From the NCBI RefSeq assembly GCF_030718995.1, contig NZ_CP132204.1, positions 1,240,001-1,304,000 of the forward strand: a DNA stretch of 64,000 nucleotides. The letters are read 5' to 3'. Shown piece after piece: positions 41,351 to 49,666 of the stretch (the stretch's first letter is position 1; every line of letters begins with the position of its first letter). Below the pieces are notes generated by a model. The model was given only the letters and a program-made list of their open reading frames with translations, ran no database searches and was not told the DNA's origin. Both the position numbers and the translations under genes were made by a program. This DNA comes from Arthrobacter oryzae (lineage in GTDB: Bacteria > Actinomycetota > Actinomycetes > Actinomycetales > Micrococcaceae).

Positions 41351-41797
41351 TCAGCTCACCCGGATGGCGCCGACCACTTCCTTGAGCAGGCCGATCCGCG
41401 GCTCCAGCTGCGGGTCGGCATACGGCCAGATCACCACCACACCGATGAAGCGGTCCTTTTCCCACACGCCCACGGTGGCGGCAGCTTTCGCGTCACCGCG
41501 TGCGTCGTCATAACCGACGACGACGGCGTACGCGGCCTTGCCGGGAAGGTTCAGTTCGCCTTCGGTCAGCAGCGTGCCGCCGCGCTCTTCAAGGTAGTGC
41601 GCTGACATCAGGTGCGCCCAGCCGTTGGCCTGCGCCGGACCCGCAACGGAGGTGTCGTCTTTGATGACAGTGACGAGGACGTCCCCCGGCAGCCCGTACT
41701 GCTCCGTGCCGGGACCGGCGGTGGAGTCATCCAGGATGAAGGTGTGGTCGGGGAAGTCCGCGGTGAAACCGAGCGGGGAGTCGATGTGAACTGTCAT
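41351..41797 (-). CDS. Small DcrB/DUF1795-like protein
   Basis: A 148-residue soluble protein with no signal peptide. The pattern of beta-strands (SPLGFTADFPDHTFILDD, AYAVVVGYDDARGDAKAAAT, DRFIGVVVIWPYADP) and an amphipathic C-terminus resembles the DcrB/LpqN-like fold. It lies 63 bases downstream of the WXG-type gene on the same strand and is probably co-transcribed. DcrB-like proteins appear with secretion systems as adaptors or chaperones; that role here is inference. Similarity is weak, so the family name is tentative. Confidence 0.5.
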   Translation of the reverse strand: MTVHIDSPLGFTADFPDHTFILDDSTAGPGTEQYGLPGDVLVTVIKDDTSVAGPAQANGWAHLMSAHYLEERGGTLLTEGELNLPGKAAYAVVVGYDDARGDAKAAATVGVWEKDRFIGVVVIWPYADPQLEPRIGLLKEVVGAIRVS

Positions 41798-41860
41798 GGC
41801 TGGCGATTGCTCCTTCAGCTGTAACGCAGTGTTTTGCAGGTTCGTAGGGAGGCGTCGGGA

Positions 41861-43438
41861 CTAAAGCCGGGACAGCCTGGTGTCGTTCGGGACCTTCTGG
41901 TAGGTGCTGACGTTCGTGCTGACCTGGTTTTCCGTGCTGACCTTGACCTCGCCCGCCTTGACGTCGAATCCCGCCTCGTTGGACGCCGTGACCACGCTGT
42001 TCACCTGAATGGTGGCCGAGCCGGCCTCGTAAAGCCTGGCGGCGTCACGGGCAGCTGCCGCATCGTTCCCCAGTGCCACATTCTTCATGTAGCTGTCGAT
42101 CACGGCGCTGTTCTCCGGCGTGTAATCGATGTCGATCTTGACGCTGCCCTGCGTGCCGGCCGTCACGCTGGATTCGATGCTGCCGGCCTTCACGTCCATG
42201 CCCTCCTTGACGCCCTGCGCCACGGTACCCTCCATGGACAGCGACACCGAACTGAGGTTGTTGTCCCTGTCCATGTTCAGTTCCAGTCCGCCCTTGCCGG
42301 AGGCCTCGAACGTCCGGCCGTCCAGGTCCAGGCTGCCCTGCGCGGAAACCTCCACGCTGCCCTTGGACGTCCCGTCACTCAGGTTCTTTTCGTAGGCCAG
42401 TTCCAGCTTGGCGGAGCCCTCGGCATCGGCGGAATCTGCCCCCGCTTCAAAGCTCAGCGACCCCTTGGCTTTGTCCTCATGGCCGCTGGACCCGTTATCC
42501 GACGCTGCGTCATTGAGGGTGTCCAGGATGTAGTCCGGCGGGTTGCCGGCCACGTCCTTGATATCGCCCACGCTGTCCGGCGGAAGGTCCGCGTACATCT
42601 GGTTCCGGGCCGCCACGGCCTCTTCAATGCTGCGGAACGTGTACTCCCGCGCCACTTCGCCGCTGAGGGTGGCGCCGGCAGATCCGGTGGCGTCGTTCAC
42701 GCCCAGGCCCATGTTGCCGTAGACCTTCACCGTGGCCGAGCCGTCGGCGTTCTCCACCACTTCGGTGCCCACTTCCGCACCGCCGTGGATCCACAGCACA
42801 CGGGCGTCGATTGTAGCTTTGCCCGTCTCCGTATAGACGGGGATGTCTTCCCTGGCCAGCTCCAGCAGGTGCTCCCGGGCCAGGTTCTGGGCTGATTTCG
42901 GGATCCCGCCGTCCATGGACATCAGGTCGAGCGCCAGCGGACCGTCCGGGCCTTCACCCTCGATCAGGTATTTCTTGTCCGCTGCCGGGAGCCCGTCCCA
43001 CCACGCGGCCTGTTCCTCGGGACTGGCCCCGGCCATCGCCTCCAGCTGCCCCCGCAGTTCGGCCCGGTGCTCGGCGGCCTCACGGGCAGCCTCCAGTTTT
43101 TCCTGCGCCCAGTTTTTCAGCTGCCCGAGCAGTCCGGTCAGCCCGCCCTGCCCTGCACCGGTGCCGCCGGAACCGGCAGCCGAGGACCGTTCCTGTTCCG
43201 CGGCGTGCTGCAGCAGGAGCTTCGAGTTCTGCCGGAGGCTCGCCACCACCCGTTCAATGCCGGGACGGTGGCTGCCGGTCCATTCCTGACGGAAGCGCTC
43301 TCCGTCGCTGCCTTTCCACGGGGCTGCAATGATCTGGCTCTGCAGCGAGGAGGCCCTGGTGCTGAGCAGCGAAGCAGCCTTGTCTGCGGCCTTGGCCAAG
43401 GCGCGAAGCTGACTGACGTCAGCACCGTAAAAAGTCAT
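41861..43438 (-). CDS. WXG-type protein with long acidic repetitive body
   Basis: A 525-residue protein. Residues 1-100 look like a WXG100 helical hairpin (LRALAKAADKAASLLSTRAS, then APWKGSDGERF with WxG at 41-43). A Glu/Ala-rich coiled segment follows (100-165). Residues 230-510 are made of short alternating strands rich in Ser, Gly, Asp and Val (for example GSLSFEAGADSADAEGSAKL, SLSMEGTVAQGVKEGMDV). GGGGAG precedes the ATG at 43438. WXG proteins leave the cell by type VII secretion, but no ESX genes are near and no toxin domain is recognised. Function unknown. Confidence 0.65.
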   Translation of the reverse strand: MTFYGADVSQLRALAKAADKAASLLSTRASSLQSQIIAAPWKGSDGERFRQEWTGSHRPGIERVVASLRQNSKLLLQHAAEQERSSAAGSGGTGAGQGGLTGLLGQLKNWAQEKLEAAREAAEHRAELRGQLEAMAGASPEEQAAWWDGLPAADKKYLIEGEGPDGPLALDLMSMDGGIPKSAQNLAREHLLELAREDIPVYTETGKATIDARVLWIHGGAEVGTEVVENADGSATVKVYGNMGLGVNDATGSAGATLSGEVAREYTFRSIEEAVAARNQMYADLPPDSVGDIKDVAGNPPDYILDTLNDAASDNGSSGHEDKAKGSLSFEAGADSADAEGSAKLELAYEKNLSDGTSKGSVEVSAQGSLDLDGRTFEASGKGGLELNMDRDNNLSSVSLSMEGTVAQGVKEGMDVKAGSIESSVTAGTQGSVKIDIDYTPENSAVIDSYMKNVALGNDAAAARDAARLYEAGSATIQVNSVVTASNEAGFDVKAGEVKVSTENQVSTNVSTYQKVPNDTRLSRL

Positions 43439-43754
43439 GGAGTCTCCCCGGAGAATGGTGCAGCTACGAAGTTGGTGGCTGGTCCATATCGTGCCATCCT
43501 GCAGCAGGGGATGCCATGGGCAACACTCCCCATCCGGCACCGGAGCCGGCGGCTGCCCTCCAGCCTAACGCCGCACCGGGCGCCGGGCCGGGAACTGTTC
43601 CGGAACCCGTTCCCGTGGCACGATTGGCCTTTAACACCACGGCGGGACAGCCCCGCGGCGACGAGAACTGCACGAGGATCCGGACATCAAAAAAGAACTG
43701 AGAGAGGCCGCAGGGACGGCTGAGGAAGTCACCAACTCGCGGCCGCTGGAGCTC

Positions 43755-44504
43755 ATGGCCCGGGCCGGATTCGGAGTAAGCGGCATCCTGCATTTCCTGG
43801 TGGGCGCCATCGCCATCCGCCTGGCCATGGGCGGGGAGGGCAAGGCGGACGTCAGCGGCGCCGTGCAGGAACTTGCCAGCCAGCCTGCCGGCCCCATCCT
43901 GCTGTGGAGCAGCTTCGCGGCCTGCGTGGCCCTGGCCATCTGGCAGACGAGCGACGCAATCTTCGACTACAGCCACCTGCCGACCCGGGAGAAGGTCCTC
44001 CGCAAGCTCAAGGCAGCCGGCCAGGCAGTGGTCTTTGCCGCCTTCGCCCTCACGCTCGTCTCCTTCGCCATAGGCACCGGCAAGGACAACAGCCAGTCCA
44101 CCAGCGATTTCACCATCGCCCTCATCAAGGCCCCCGGCGGGATTGCATTGCTGATCGTCATCGGCGCAGCCGTTGCCATTACCGGCGTCGTGTACGGGAT
44201 CCGCGGCATCCGGAAATCGTTTGAAAAGCACCTTCTACTGCCTGCCCCGGGCACCATGCGCACCGGGGTGACCGTCCTGGGCGTGGTGGGCTACGTCGCC
44301 AAGGGGTTTGCGCTCCTGCTGGTAGGCCTGCTCATTGTCATTGCCACCATCCGGGCGCATCCGGAGGAGTCCACCGGGCTCGACGGCGGACTGAAGGCCC
44401 TGCGGGACCAGCCGTTCGGGCTTTACCTGCTGGCCGCCGTCGGAATCGGGCTGATCTGCTACGGCGTCTTCCAGATGGTGCGCGCCAAACTGGCCAAAAT
44501 GTGA
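43755..44504 (+). CDS. DUF1206 membrane protein, true start uncertain
   Basis: A 249-residue (from the first ATG) membrane protein with six helices in three similar pairs, the DUF1206 layout; each unit begins like RAGFGVSGILHFLVGAIA. Coding-like sequence of the same family (IKKELREAAGTAEEVTNSRP) continues upstream of the ATG to about 43684, but holds no ATG, GTG or TTG. A run of six A at about 43687-43692 separates this frame from another open frame that starts with an ATG at 43516. Either a CTG start, slippage at the A-run, or an indel is possible. The rest of 43439-43754 shows no other gene. Confidence 0.75.
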   Translation: MARAGFGVSGILHFLVGAIAIRLAMGGEGKADVSGAVQELASQPAGPILLWSSFAACVALAIWQTSDAIFDYSHLPTREKVLRKLKAAGQAVVFAAFALTLVSFAIGTGKDNSQSTSDFTIALIKAPGGIALLIVIGAAVAITGVVYGIRGIRKSFEKHLLLPAPGTMRTGVTVLGVVGYVAKGFALLLVGLLIVIATIRAHPEESTGLDGGLKALRDQPFGLYLLAAVGIGLICYGVFQMVRAKLAKM

Positions 44505-44523
44505 GCCCGGGCGGGCCCCCGGC

Positions 44524-44529
44524 TAGGGT
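44524..44529 (+). promoter_or_regulatory. TAGGGT -10 box, likely leaderless start
   Basis: TAGGGT ends six bases before the ATG at 44536; no ribosome site is present. Confidence 0.4.
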
Positions 44530-44535
44530 GGACGC

Positions 44536-45015
44536 ATGCCCCAGGTACGCGCCGAGCGCTTTATCCGCCTCGATCCGGAGACCGCCTTTGCGTTTTCCCA
44601 GACCACCGGCGACTTCCGGCTGAAGTGGGATCCCTTCATTTCGGCCCAGGGCTGGCTTGACGGTGCCAAGGCCGCGGGTAAGGGCGTCCGCACCCGGACG
44701 GTCTCGAAGATGGGGCTGGTGATGGTGAGCGAGTACGTCTCCTACGCACCGCCCCGGAACGTGGGCATGACCATGGTGTCCGGCCCGTGGTTCTTCGGCA
44801 ACTTTGGCGGCGGGTGGCGTTTCACCGCGGCCGACGGCGGCACCCGGGCAGTCTGGAAGTACACCTTTTCGTGCCGGCCGGCGTGGTTGCGTCCCGTGGC
44901 GGAGAGGGTGGGAAGCTGGCTGCTGGGCCGCGAGATCGAGAAACGCATCGAAGCCTTCGCGCGGGCGTGCGAGGATCCGCAGCTGGTGCAGGAGTTCCGC
45001 GCCTTGCAGCCCTAA
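44536..45015 (+). CDS. SRPBCC-family (START-like) protein
   Basis: A 159-residue soluble protein with the polyketide-cyclase/START-like fold: a first strand VRAERFIRLDPETAFAFSQT, a WDPFISAQGWLDGA segment, a run of strands ending in WKYTFSCRPAWLRP, and a long C-terminal helix EIEKRIEAFARACEDPQLVQ. Such proteins bind hydrophobic ligands; the ligand is unknown. It overlaps the converging aminotransferase gene by four bases. Confidence 0.75.
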   Translation: MPQVRAERFIRLDPETAFAFSQTTGDFRLKWDPFISAQGWLDGAKAAGKGVRTRTVSKMGLVMVSEYVSYAPPRNVGMTMVSGPWFFGNFGGGWRFTAADGGTRAVWKYTFSCRPAWLRPVAERVGSWLLGREIEKRIEAFARACEDPQLVQEFRALQP

Positions 45016-46184
45016 GGCCGCCCGCCGTCGAGGGCTGCCCTGACACGCACCCCGACGCCGCGCAGTCTGTCCAGGGGCTCGGTGGCGTAGACCAGCCGCA
45101 CGTACCGCGGCGCCACGTCCTCTCCCCACGCCGTCATGGGGGTCGCGGCGACCCGGCCGGCAGCCAGGAGCCGCCGCGACAGCTCCGGTGCACCCATCCC
45201 CAGCGCCTCCGCATCCAGCAGCAGCGACCAGCCGCCCTCCGGCACCACGACAGGCAGCCCGGCCAGCTCCTCCACCACCAGGTCCCGCCGCGCCTGCCAC
45301 TCCCGCACCGCGCCGGGGATCCCGTCATCGCTGTTGGTCAGCGCCGCGAGGACCCCGGCCTGGTTGAAGCCGCTGGCCACGGCTGTGTTGTAGATCGCGG
45401 CGAGTGCCACATCTCCCATCACCTCCGGCGGCCCGGCCACCCAGCCGACGCGCCAGCCGATCATTCGGTAGTTCTTGGAGACGCCGCCCAGGGTGATGGT
45501 GTGCGGGGCCAGTTCCGGGAACGACGCGGGATGGCGGTACGGCAGGCCGTCGAACAGGATCCGGTCCATGGCGGCGTCATAGAGCAGCCAGCAGTCCGCA
45601 TGCAGGCAGGCGTCACGGACGGCGCCCCACTCGGCGTCGTTGAGCACGTGGCCGGTGGGCATCGCAGGGCTCATCAACAGGATGGCGCGGGTGCGGGCAG
45701 ACACCGCCTCGGCCAGCCGGCCCGTGTCCAGCCGCCAGCGTCCGCCGGAAACCACCAGCGGAACAAACACCGGCACGGCCCCCGCCAGCCGGACCCTGTT
45801 GATCATGCCCGCATAGGTGGGATCCGTGAGGATCACCTCGTCGCCGTGGTCAACGGTCGCCAGGAGAACACTGAGCATTCCCGCGAGCGCACCGCCGGTG
45901 ATCACCACCTCGGAGCGGGGATCGTACGCGAGCCCGGTCTGCTGCCGGAGCCGGTGCGCCACGGCCTGGCGGAGGGCCAGCGTGCCCGTGAAAGGGAGCC
46001 AGCTGTTGGCGGCCTTGTTTCCCACCGCTTCCCGTGTTGCGATGACGGCCGACGGCGGCGGCGCGACATCCGTGTCCAGGTTCTCCATGCGAAGCACGTC
46101 GGGATCACCACCGACGGCGGCTGCCACCTTATCGATGCCGAAAGGCTGAATCCGGGCGAACCGCCCGGTCCTGCCGCGGACCAT
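45012..46184 (-). CDS. PLP-dependent class I/II aminotransferase
   Basis: A 390-residue aminotransferase. It shows VITGGALAGMLSVLLA (cofactor phosphate region), ILTDPTYAGMINRVRL, LLMSPAMPTGHVLND in place of the usual NPxNPTG, LLYDAAMDRILF with the pyridine-binding Asp, and the Lys in GGVSKNYRMIGWRVGW. The C-terminal Arg for the substrate carboxylate is in PRYVRLVYA. The unusual SPAMPTG suggests a substrate different from aspartate or alanine. Specificity cannot be predicted. Confidence 0.83.
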   Translation of the reverse strand: MVRGRTGRFARIQPFGIDKVAAAVGGDPDVLRMENLDTDVAPPPSAVIATREAVGNKAANSWLPFTGTLALRQAVAHRLRQQTGLAYDPRSEVVITGGALAGMLSVLLATVDHGDEVILTDPTYAGMINRVRLAGAVPVFVPLVVSGGRWRLDTGRLAEAVSARTRAILLMSPAMPTGHVLNDAEWGAVRDACLHADCWLLYDAAMDRILFDGLPYRHPASFPELAPHTITLGGVSKNYRMIGWRVGWVAGPPEVMGDVALAAIYNTAVASGFNQAGVLAALTNSDDGIPGAVREWQARRDLVVEELAGLPVVVPEGGWSLLLDAEALGMGAPELSRRLLAAGRVAATPMTAWGEDVAPRYVRLVYATEPLDRLRGVGVRVRAALDGGRP

Positions 46185-46215
46185 GCGCCCAGCGTCCCAC
46201 CGGGCGCGGAACGCG

Positions 46216-46932
46216 TCAATGGGTCCCGGGCGGGCCTTCCACCATGGAGATGACGGCCACAGTCTGCTGCCCTTCGTTGCGCAGTTCCACGCTGCTGATG
46301 CTGCTGATCTGGGTGGGCGTTGCTCCGGTGATCCTGGACCGGCCCCCGGGCGTCGCGGACCAGCTGCAGGCCCGGTCCTCAGTGCCGTCCTGGCCTTTGA
46401 CCCACAGGGACAGCGTGCCCTGGGTGGGCAGTCTGGTGCCGGAGAACGAGACCTCAGTCCCCCATGCTTTCTTCATAAGGGCAAGCTGGACCTGCAGGCC
46501 ACCCGGCGCCTCCACCGAGTAGCTGGCATCCGGGCGGGGCGGGGGGTTGAATACCGGCGCCGCGAGCACTCCCAGTGCCAGGCACGCGGCCGCCACGGCC
46601 GCGGCGAAAGCCGCCCGCCGCCGTCGTGATTTCCGGCGCCTGACCGCCAGCTCATCCAGCAATGCGGCGGGCTCCCCCGCGGAAGCTACCCCCAACGATG
46701 TAGCTTCCGCGGCGGCTGTCGACCCGGATGGTGCTCCGGCCAGGGCAGTCAGGGCGACGGCGTCGGCAACAGGCAGGGCGTCCAGCAGCGCCGGAAGGCT
46801 GGCGAGTTCGTCCAGCTCCCGGCGGCAGTCCGCGCACACGCCCAGATGCTGTTCGAACAGCGACGCTTCGGCCGGCTCGAGGCCGCCCAGCAGGTAGGCG
46901 CCCAACAGGTGGTGCAGGTCTGCGTTGTTCAC
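46216..46932 (-). CDS. Anti-sigma factor, RskA/ZAS type
   Basis: A 238-residue single-pass membrane protein that should hold the adjacent ECF sigma factor inactive. The cytoplasmic N-terminus has the zinc anti-sigma motif HLGVCADC (His29, Cys33, Cys36). A basic RRRKSRRRR precedes the membrane helix (about 108-128). The outside part (130-238) is an RskA-like domain (APGGLQVQLALMKKAWGTEV). The GTG start overlaps the sigma stop (GTGA), so the two are made together. Release would follow regulated proteolysis. Confidence 0.85.
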   Translation of the reverse strand: MNNADLHHLLGAYLLGGLEPAEASLFEQHLGVCADCRRELDELASLPALLDALPVADAVALTALAGAPSGSTAAAEATSLGVASAGEPAALLDELAVRRRKSRRRRAAFAAAVAAACLALGVLAAPVFNPPPRPDASYSVEAPGGLQVQLALMKKAWGTEVSFSGTRLPTQGTLSLWVKGQDGTEDRACSWSATPGGRSRITGATPTQISSISSVELRNEGQQTVAVISMVEGPPGTH

Positions 46933-47429
46933 CGCTGCACCCCCATTTCGTCCAGGATGGTCCGCAGCGCCCGCACCGCGTAGAACGCGCGGGACTTCAC
47001 CGTCCCCGCCGGGATGTTCAGTTCCACGGCCGCCTCCGCGACGGTGCGGCGGCGGTAGTGCAGCGCCACCAGGACATCGCGGTGTTCGGTGCTGAGCCGC
47101 AGCAGGGCTTCCTCCATCAAGACGCGGTTGAGCAGCTCATCAACCCGTTCGCTGGCCTCCGCAGGATCCGCCACGTCCCGCTCCGTCGCTTCGACAGGAC
47201 GGCGCTGGGCCTTGCGGTAGTTGTCGATCATGATGTTCCGGGCGGTGCGGAAGAGGTAGCTCCGCAGGCTGCCGGTGATTTCCGGAGCCTGCTGCCAGAC
47301 GCGGAGCACCGTCTCCTGGACCACGTCGTCAGCCAGCTGCGGATCCCGCGAGGCGCTCAGCACAAAGCGCCGCAGCGCCGGGCCGTGTTCCCGGTAGATC
47401 GCTGCCACCACATCCTCATCGAGCGGCAT
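46929..47429 (-). CDS. ECF RNA polymerase sigma factor
   Basis: A 166-residue sigma-70-family factor. Region 2 runs from IYREHGPALRRFVLSA through ADDVVQETVLRVWQ to SYLFRTARNIMIDNYRK. Region 4 is LSTEHRDVLVALHYRRRTVA followed by IPAGTVKSRAFYAVRALR. GGAGGGG precedes the ATG at 47429, which is preferred over the ATG at 47465. The gene is divergent from a lipoprotein gene; both have the same promoter type in the shared gap, which argues that this sigma factor transcribes itself and the lipoprotein. Confidence 0.9.
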   Translation of the reverse strand: MPLDEDVVAAIYREHGPALRRFVLSASRDPQLADDVVQETVLRVWQQAPEITGSLRSYLFRTARNIMIDNYRKAQRRPVEATERDVADPAEASERVDELLNRVLMEEALLRLSTEHRDVLVALHYRRRTVAEAAVELNIPAGTVKSRAFYAVRALRTILDEMGVQR

Positions 47430-47532
47430 CCGCGCCCCTCCCGCCGTGCTGATGGTGCCATGCATTGTGTGTGCTGCCTCATGCTGCCTGGTGCTGCCGC
47501 GGCGGGCCGGACGCCCTCCGTTCCCCTGTTAT

Positions 47533-47607
47533 GACGCCGCCCGGGCCTAAACGGTTCACCCGGCAGAACCATTCTGCGTTCTGAACCATTCTGCTTCCTT
47601 GCACGTC
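47533..47607. promoter_or_regulatory. Divergent pair of ECF-type promoters
   Basis: Plus strand: TGAACC (47582-47587), 16 bases, CGTCAT (47604-47609), reading into the lipoprotein gene. Minus strand: TGAACC (47558-47553), 16 bases, CGTCAT (47536-47531), reading into the sigma gene. The two have identical hexamers and spacing. A further copy of GAACCATTCTGC at 47566-47577 repeats at 47583-47594, a 17-base period. This is strong evidence for an autoregulated ECF regulon. Confidence 0.8.
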
Positions 47608-47664
47608 ATACCGGATAGCGCCGGACCCCACAGTCCTGGCCGGCACGAATCCAAGGAGCTGGAC

Positions 47665-48177
47665 ATGAAAAAACAATGGGGCGCCGGGCTGTCCATCATG
47701 GCGCTGGCCGCCGTCCTGACCGCCTGCGGCGGCGGCACCACACCCACCACTGGTACTCCCGCCACCGGCACACCCACCACGGTGGAGAGCACGACGGCGG
47801 CCTCCGCCCCGGCCGAACTGAAGACCGCGTCAACAGCCGCCGGCCAGGTTGTGGTGGACGCGCAAGGCATGAGCGTCTATTTCTTCACCAAGGACGTCAA
47901 GGACTCCGGCACCAGCGCGTGCACCGGGGCGTGCATCGCCGCGTGGCCTCCGGTCCTCACGGAATCCGACGAGCCTGCCGTCGAAGGCATCACGGGCACC
48001 GTGGGAACCATCTCCACGCCGGAGGGCAAGAAGCAGGTGACCATTAGCGGCCTGCCCGTGTACTACTACGTCAAAGACAAGGCCGCCGGTGACATTACCG
48101 GCCAGGGCGTCAACGACGTCTGGTACCTGGTCAGCCCGGCGGGAGAGATGGCGAAAGCCCCTTCGGCAGGCTATTAG
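47665..48177 (+). CDS. Secreted-repeat lipoprotein (COG4315 type)
   Basis: A 170-residue lipid-anchored protein. The signal peptide ends at the lipobox VLTAC (Cys21), then a Thr/Pro/Ser-rich linker (22-55). Two copies of the secreted-repeat motif follow: VVVDAQGMSVYFFTKDVKDS with ACTGACIAAWPP, and VTISGLPVYYYVKDKAAGDI with GVNDVWYLVSPAGE. The repeat family has no known biochemical role but often lies with ECF sigma genes. CAAGGAG precedes the ATG. Expression is probably driven by the ECF promoter upstream. Confidence 0.85.
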   Translation: MKKQWGAGLSIMALAAVLTACGGGTTPTTGTPATGTPTTVESTTAASAPAELKTASTAAGQVVVDAQGMSVYFFTKDVKDSGTSACTGACIAAWPPVLTESDEPAVEGITGTVGTISTPEGKKQVTISGLPVYYYVKDKAAGDITGQGVNDVWYLVSPAGEMAKAPSAGY

Positions 48178-48214
48178 GCCGGAGGCCCGCAGCCCGGGTA
48201 CTGACCGGTGCGGA

Positions 48215-48991
48215 CTACTTGGACGGCAAGGGACCAGGCAGCTCGGGAACCTCGACAGGCGCTGTGGGAATCAGCCCGGAGGGATCGGGGCCCACCGGGG
48301 AAGAAGGAAGCGGCTTCCCGGCGGGCAGCTGGCCCGGATCCGGAATGGTGCCCGGGTCCCGCGGATCGAGCTTGTCGGGCAGCGTGTGGCCCGGGGTGCC
48401 GGCCGTGCCCGGTGATGGCGTGGCGGGATCGGCCGTGGTGCCGCCGGCCTGACCGCCCGGGCTTGAGCCGCCGTCCGCCGGAGTCGCCCCCGGCGTCGTG
48501 GGGGCGGTCGCGGGCGAACCGGGTACCGTTCCCCCGGTTTCCGGTGAAGGCTGGCCCGTCGTCCCTGTTCCGGAGGTCAGGGTCCCCACAACGACCGTCA
48601 CGGCGTGCCGGACGTTTCCCAAGGTATGGCGGAAATTCTCATCGGAGGCGGCCGCGGCGGCACCGCCGGCGGCAAGGGCAGCAGCGACCGAAAAGGCCGT
48701 GAGCGGCAGGCGGCGTTTGCGGCGTCGTCGGGCAGCCAGTTCGTCAACGGCCGGCTGTTCCACGGCGGGCTGTGCCACAGCGGACTGGTCGACGGCGGAG
48801 GCAGCCGCCGCGGGGAACGTGGCGGCCGGGGCCATCAGGGCTTCCACTGCGGCGGACGGCCGGGGGCTGTCCGTTGCCAGGGCACGTAGTTCCAGCAGGA
48901 CGGGGCGAAGGTCGCCGGCGTCTTCCATGCCGGCGTCGGCCAGCAGTTCGTCGATGATTTGCTGGTTCCGGGATGAGGAGGTGTCACTCAT
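48215..48991 (-). CDS. Single-pass membrane protein, possible anti-sigma partner
   Basis: A 258-residue protein. The N-terminal 90 residues are cytoplasmic and Ala-rich, RRRRKRR precedes one membrane helix (about 95-115), and the outside part is a low-complexity Pro/Gly/Thr/Ser region (140-258). There is no HxxxCxxC zinc motif. The start overlaps the sigma gene stop by eight bases, and the topology is that of anti-sigma factors, so binding the adjacent sigma factor is likely but unproven. The extended outer tail could reach into the cell wall. Confidence 0.6.
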   Translation of the reverse strand: MSDTSSSRNQQIIDELLADAGMEDAGDLRPVLLELRALATDSPRPSAAVEALMAPAATFPAAAASAVDQSAVAQPAVEQPAVDELAARRRRKRRLPLTAFSVAAALAAGGAAAAASDENFRHTLGNVRHAVTVVVGTLTSGTGTTGQPSPETGGTVPGSPATAPTTPGATPADGGSSPGGQAGGTTADPATPSPGTAGTPGHTLPDKLDPRDPGTIPDPGQLPAGKPLPSSPVGPDPSGLIPTAPVEVPELPGPLPSK

Positions 48992-49535
48992 GATGTGCCT
49001 GGCTTCCTATTGAGGCGCGTTCCCTGAGGGCGCTCAGCGCCCGGCGATGCAACTGTTTGACTGCCCCGGTGGTCCTGCCCATGACCTCGGCGGCCTGTTC
49101 CACGGACAGGTCCGCAACCACCCTGAGGGCGAGGACTTCCTGGTGGTCCGGGCTGAGACCGTCGAGCAGGGCTCCCGCACCGTGGACATTCTCGAGCGCC
49201 AGTTCCTCGGCGGACGCCGTACTGCGCGCGTCAAGGTCCGATTCGTAGGGGCTGAGTGCCGGGGTGCGCTCGTTGCGGCGGTAGTAGTCCACCATGCGTG
49301 CGTGGGCGATGGAGAAGATGAGTGACTTGGCACCCTGGAGTCCGCCGCTCAGGCCGTCAAGCTTCGGATAGAAGGCCAGGAACACGTCCTGGGTGACCGC
49401 TTCCGGATCGTCCACTCCCCGCGCCCTCAGGTACCCGAGGACGGCGCCGGAGAACTTGCGGTAGACAAGGGTGAACAGCACGGCGGGGTCGGTCCCGTCC
49501 GTGTGCACGTATTCATCTGCCAAAGTGTCGAGCAC
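48984..49535 (-). CDS. ECF/sigma-70-family sigma factor
   Basis: A 183-residue sigma factor. Region 2: LFTLVYRKFSGAVLGYLRAR, DDPEAVTQDVFLAFYPKLDG, KSLIFSIAHARMVDYYRRNE. Region 4: LSPDHQEVLALRVVADLSVE followed by GRTTGAVKQLHRRALSALRE. The GTG at 49535 follows GGAGGAG at seven bases and is preferred over the longer frame to 49655. It is co-oriented with a secreted protein gene upstream and a membrane protein gene downstream, forming a second sigma locus distinct from the one at 46.2-47.4 kb. Confidence 0.87.
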   Translation of the reverse strand: MLDTLADEYVHTDGTDPAVLFTLVYRKFSGAVLGYLRARGVDDPEAVTQDVFLAFYPKLDGLSGGLQGAKSLIFSIAHARMVDYYRRNERTPALSPYESDLDARSTASAEELALENVHGAGALLDGLSPDHQEVLALRVVADLSVEQAAEVMGRTTGAVKQLHRRALSALRERASIGSQAHHE

Positions 49536-49666
49536 CCTCAGGCTCCTCCATCCCACGCAGCGCGTTCGCATCCTTCCGGGTTCCGAAAGGCTGTGACCGG
49601 CTCCTGTTGCACCGCGGGACTCCCGCCACAGCGAAGGAGTCCCGCGATCCACCATAGGTGGCTGTA

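Noticed and set aside
43464..44231. 255-codon minus-strand open frame
   Set aside because: It mirrors the DUF1206 gene and shows shadow-type composition.
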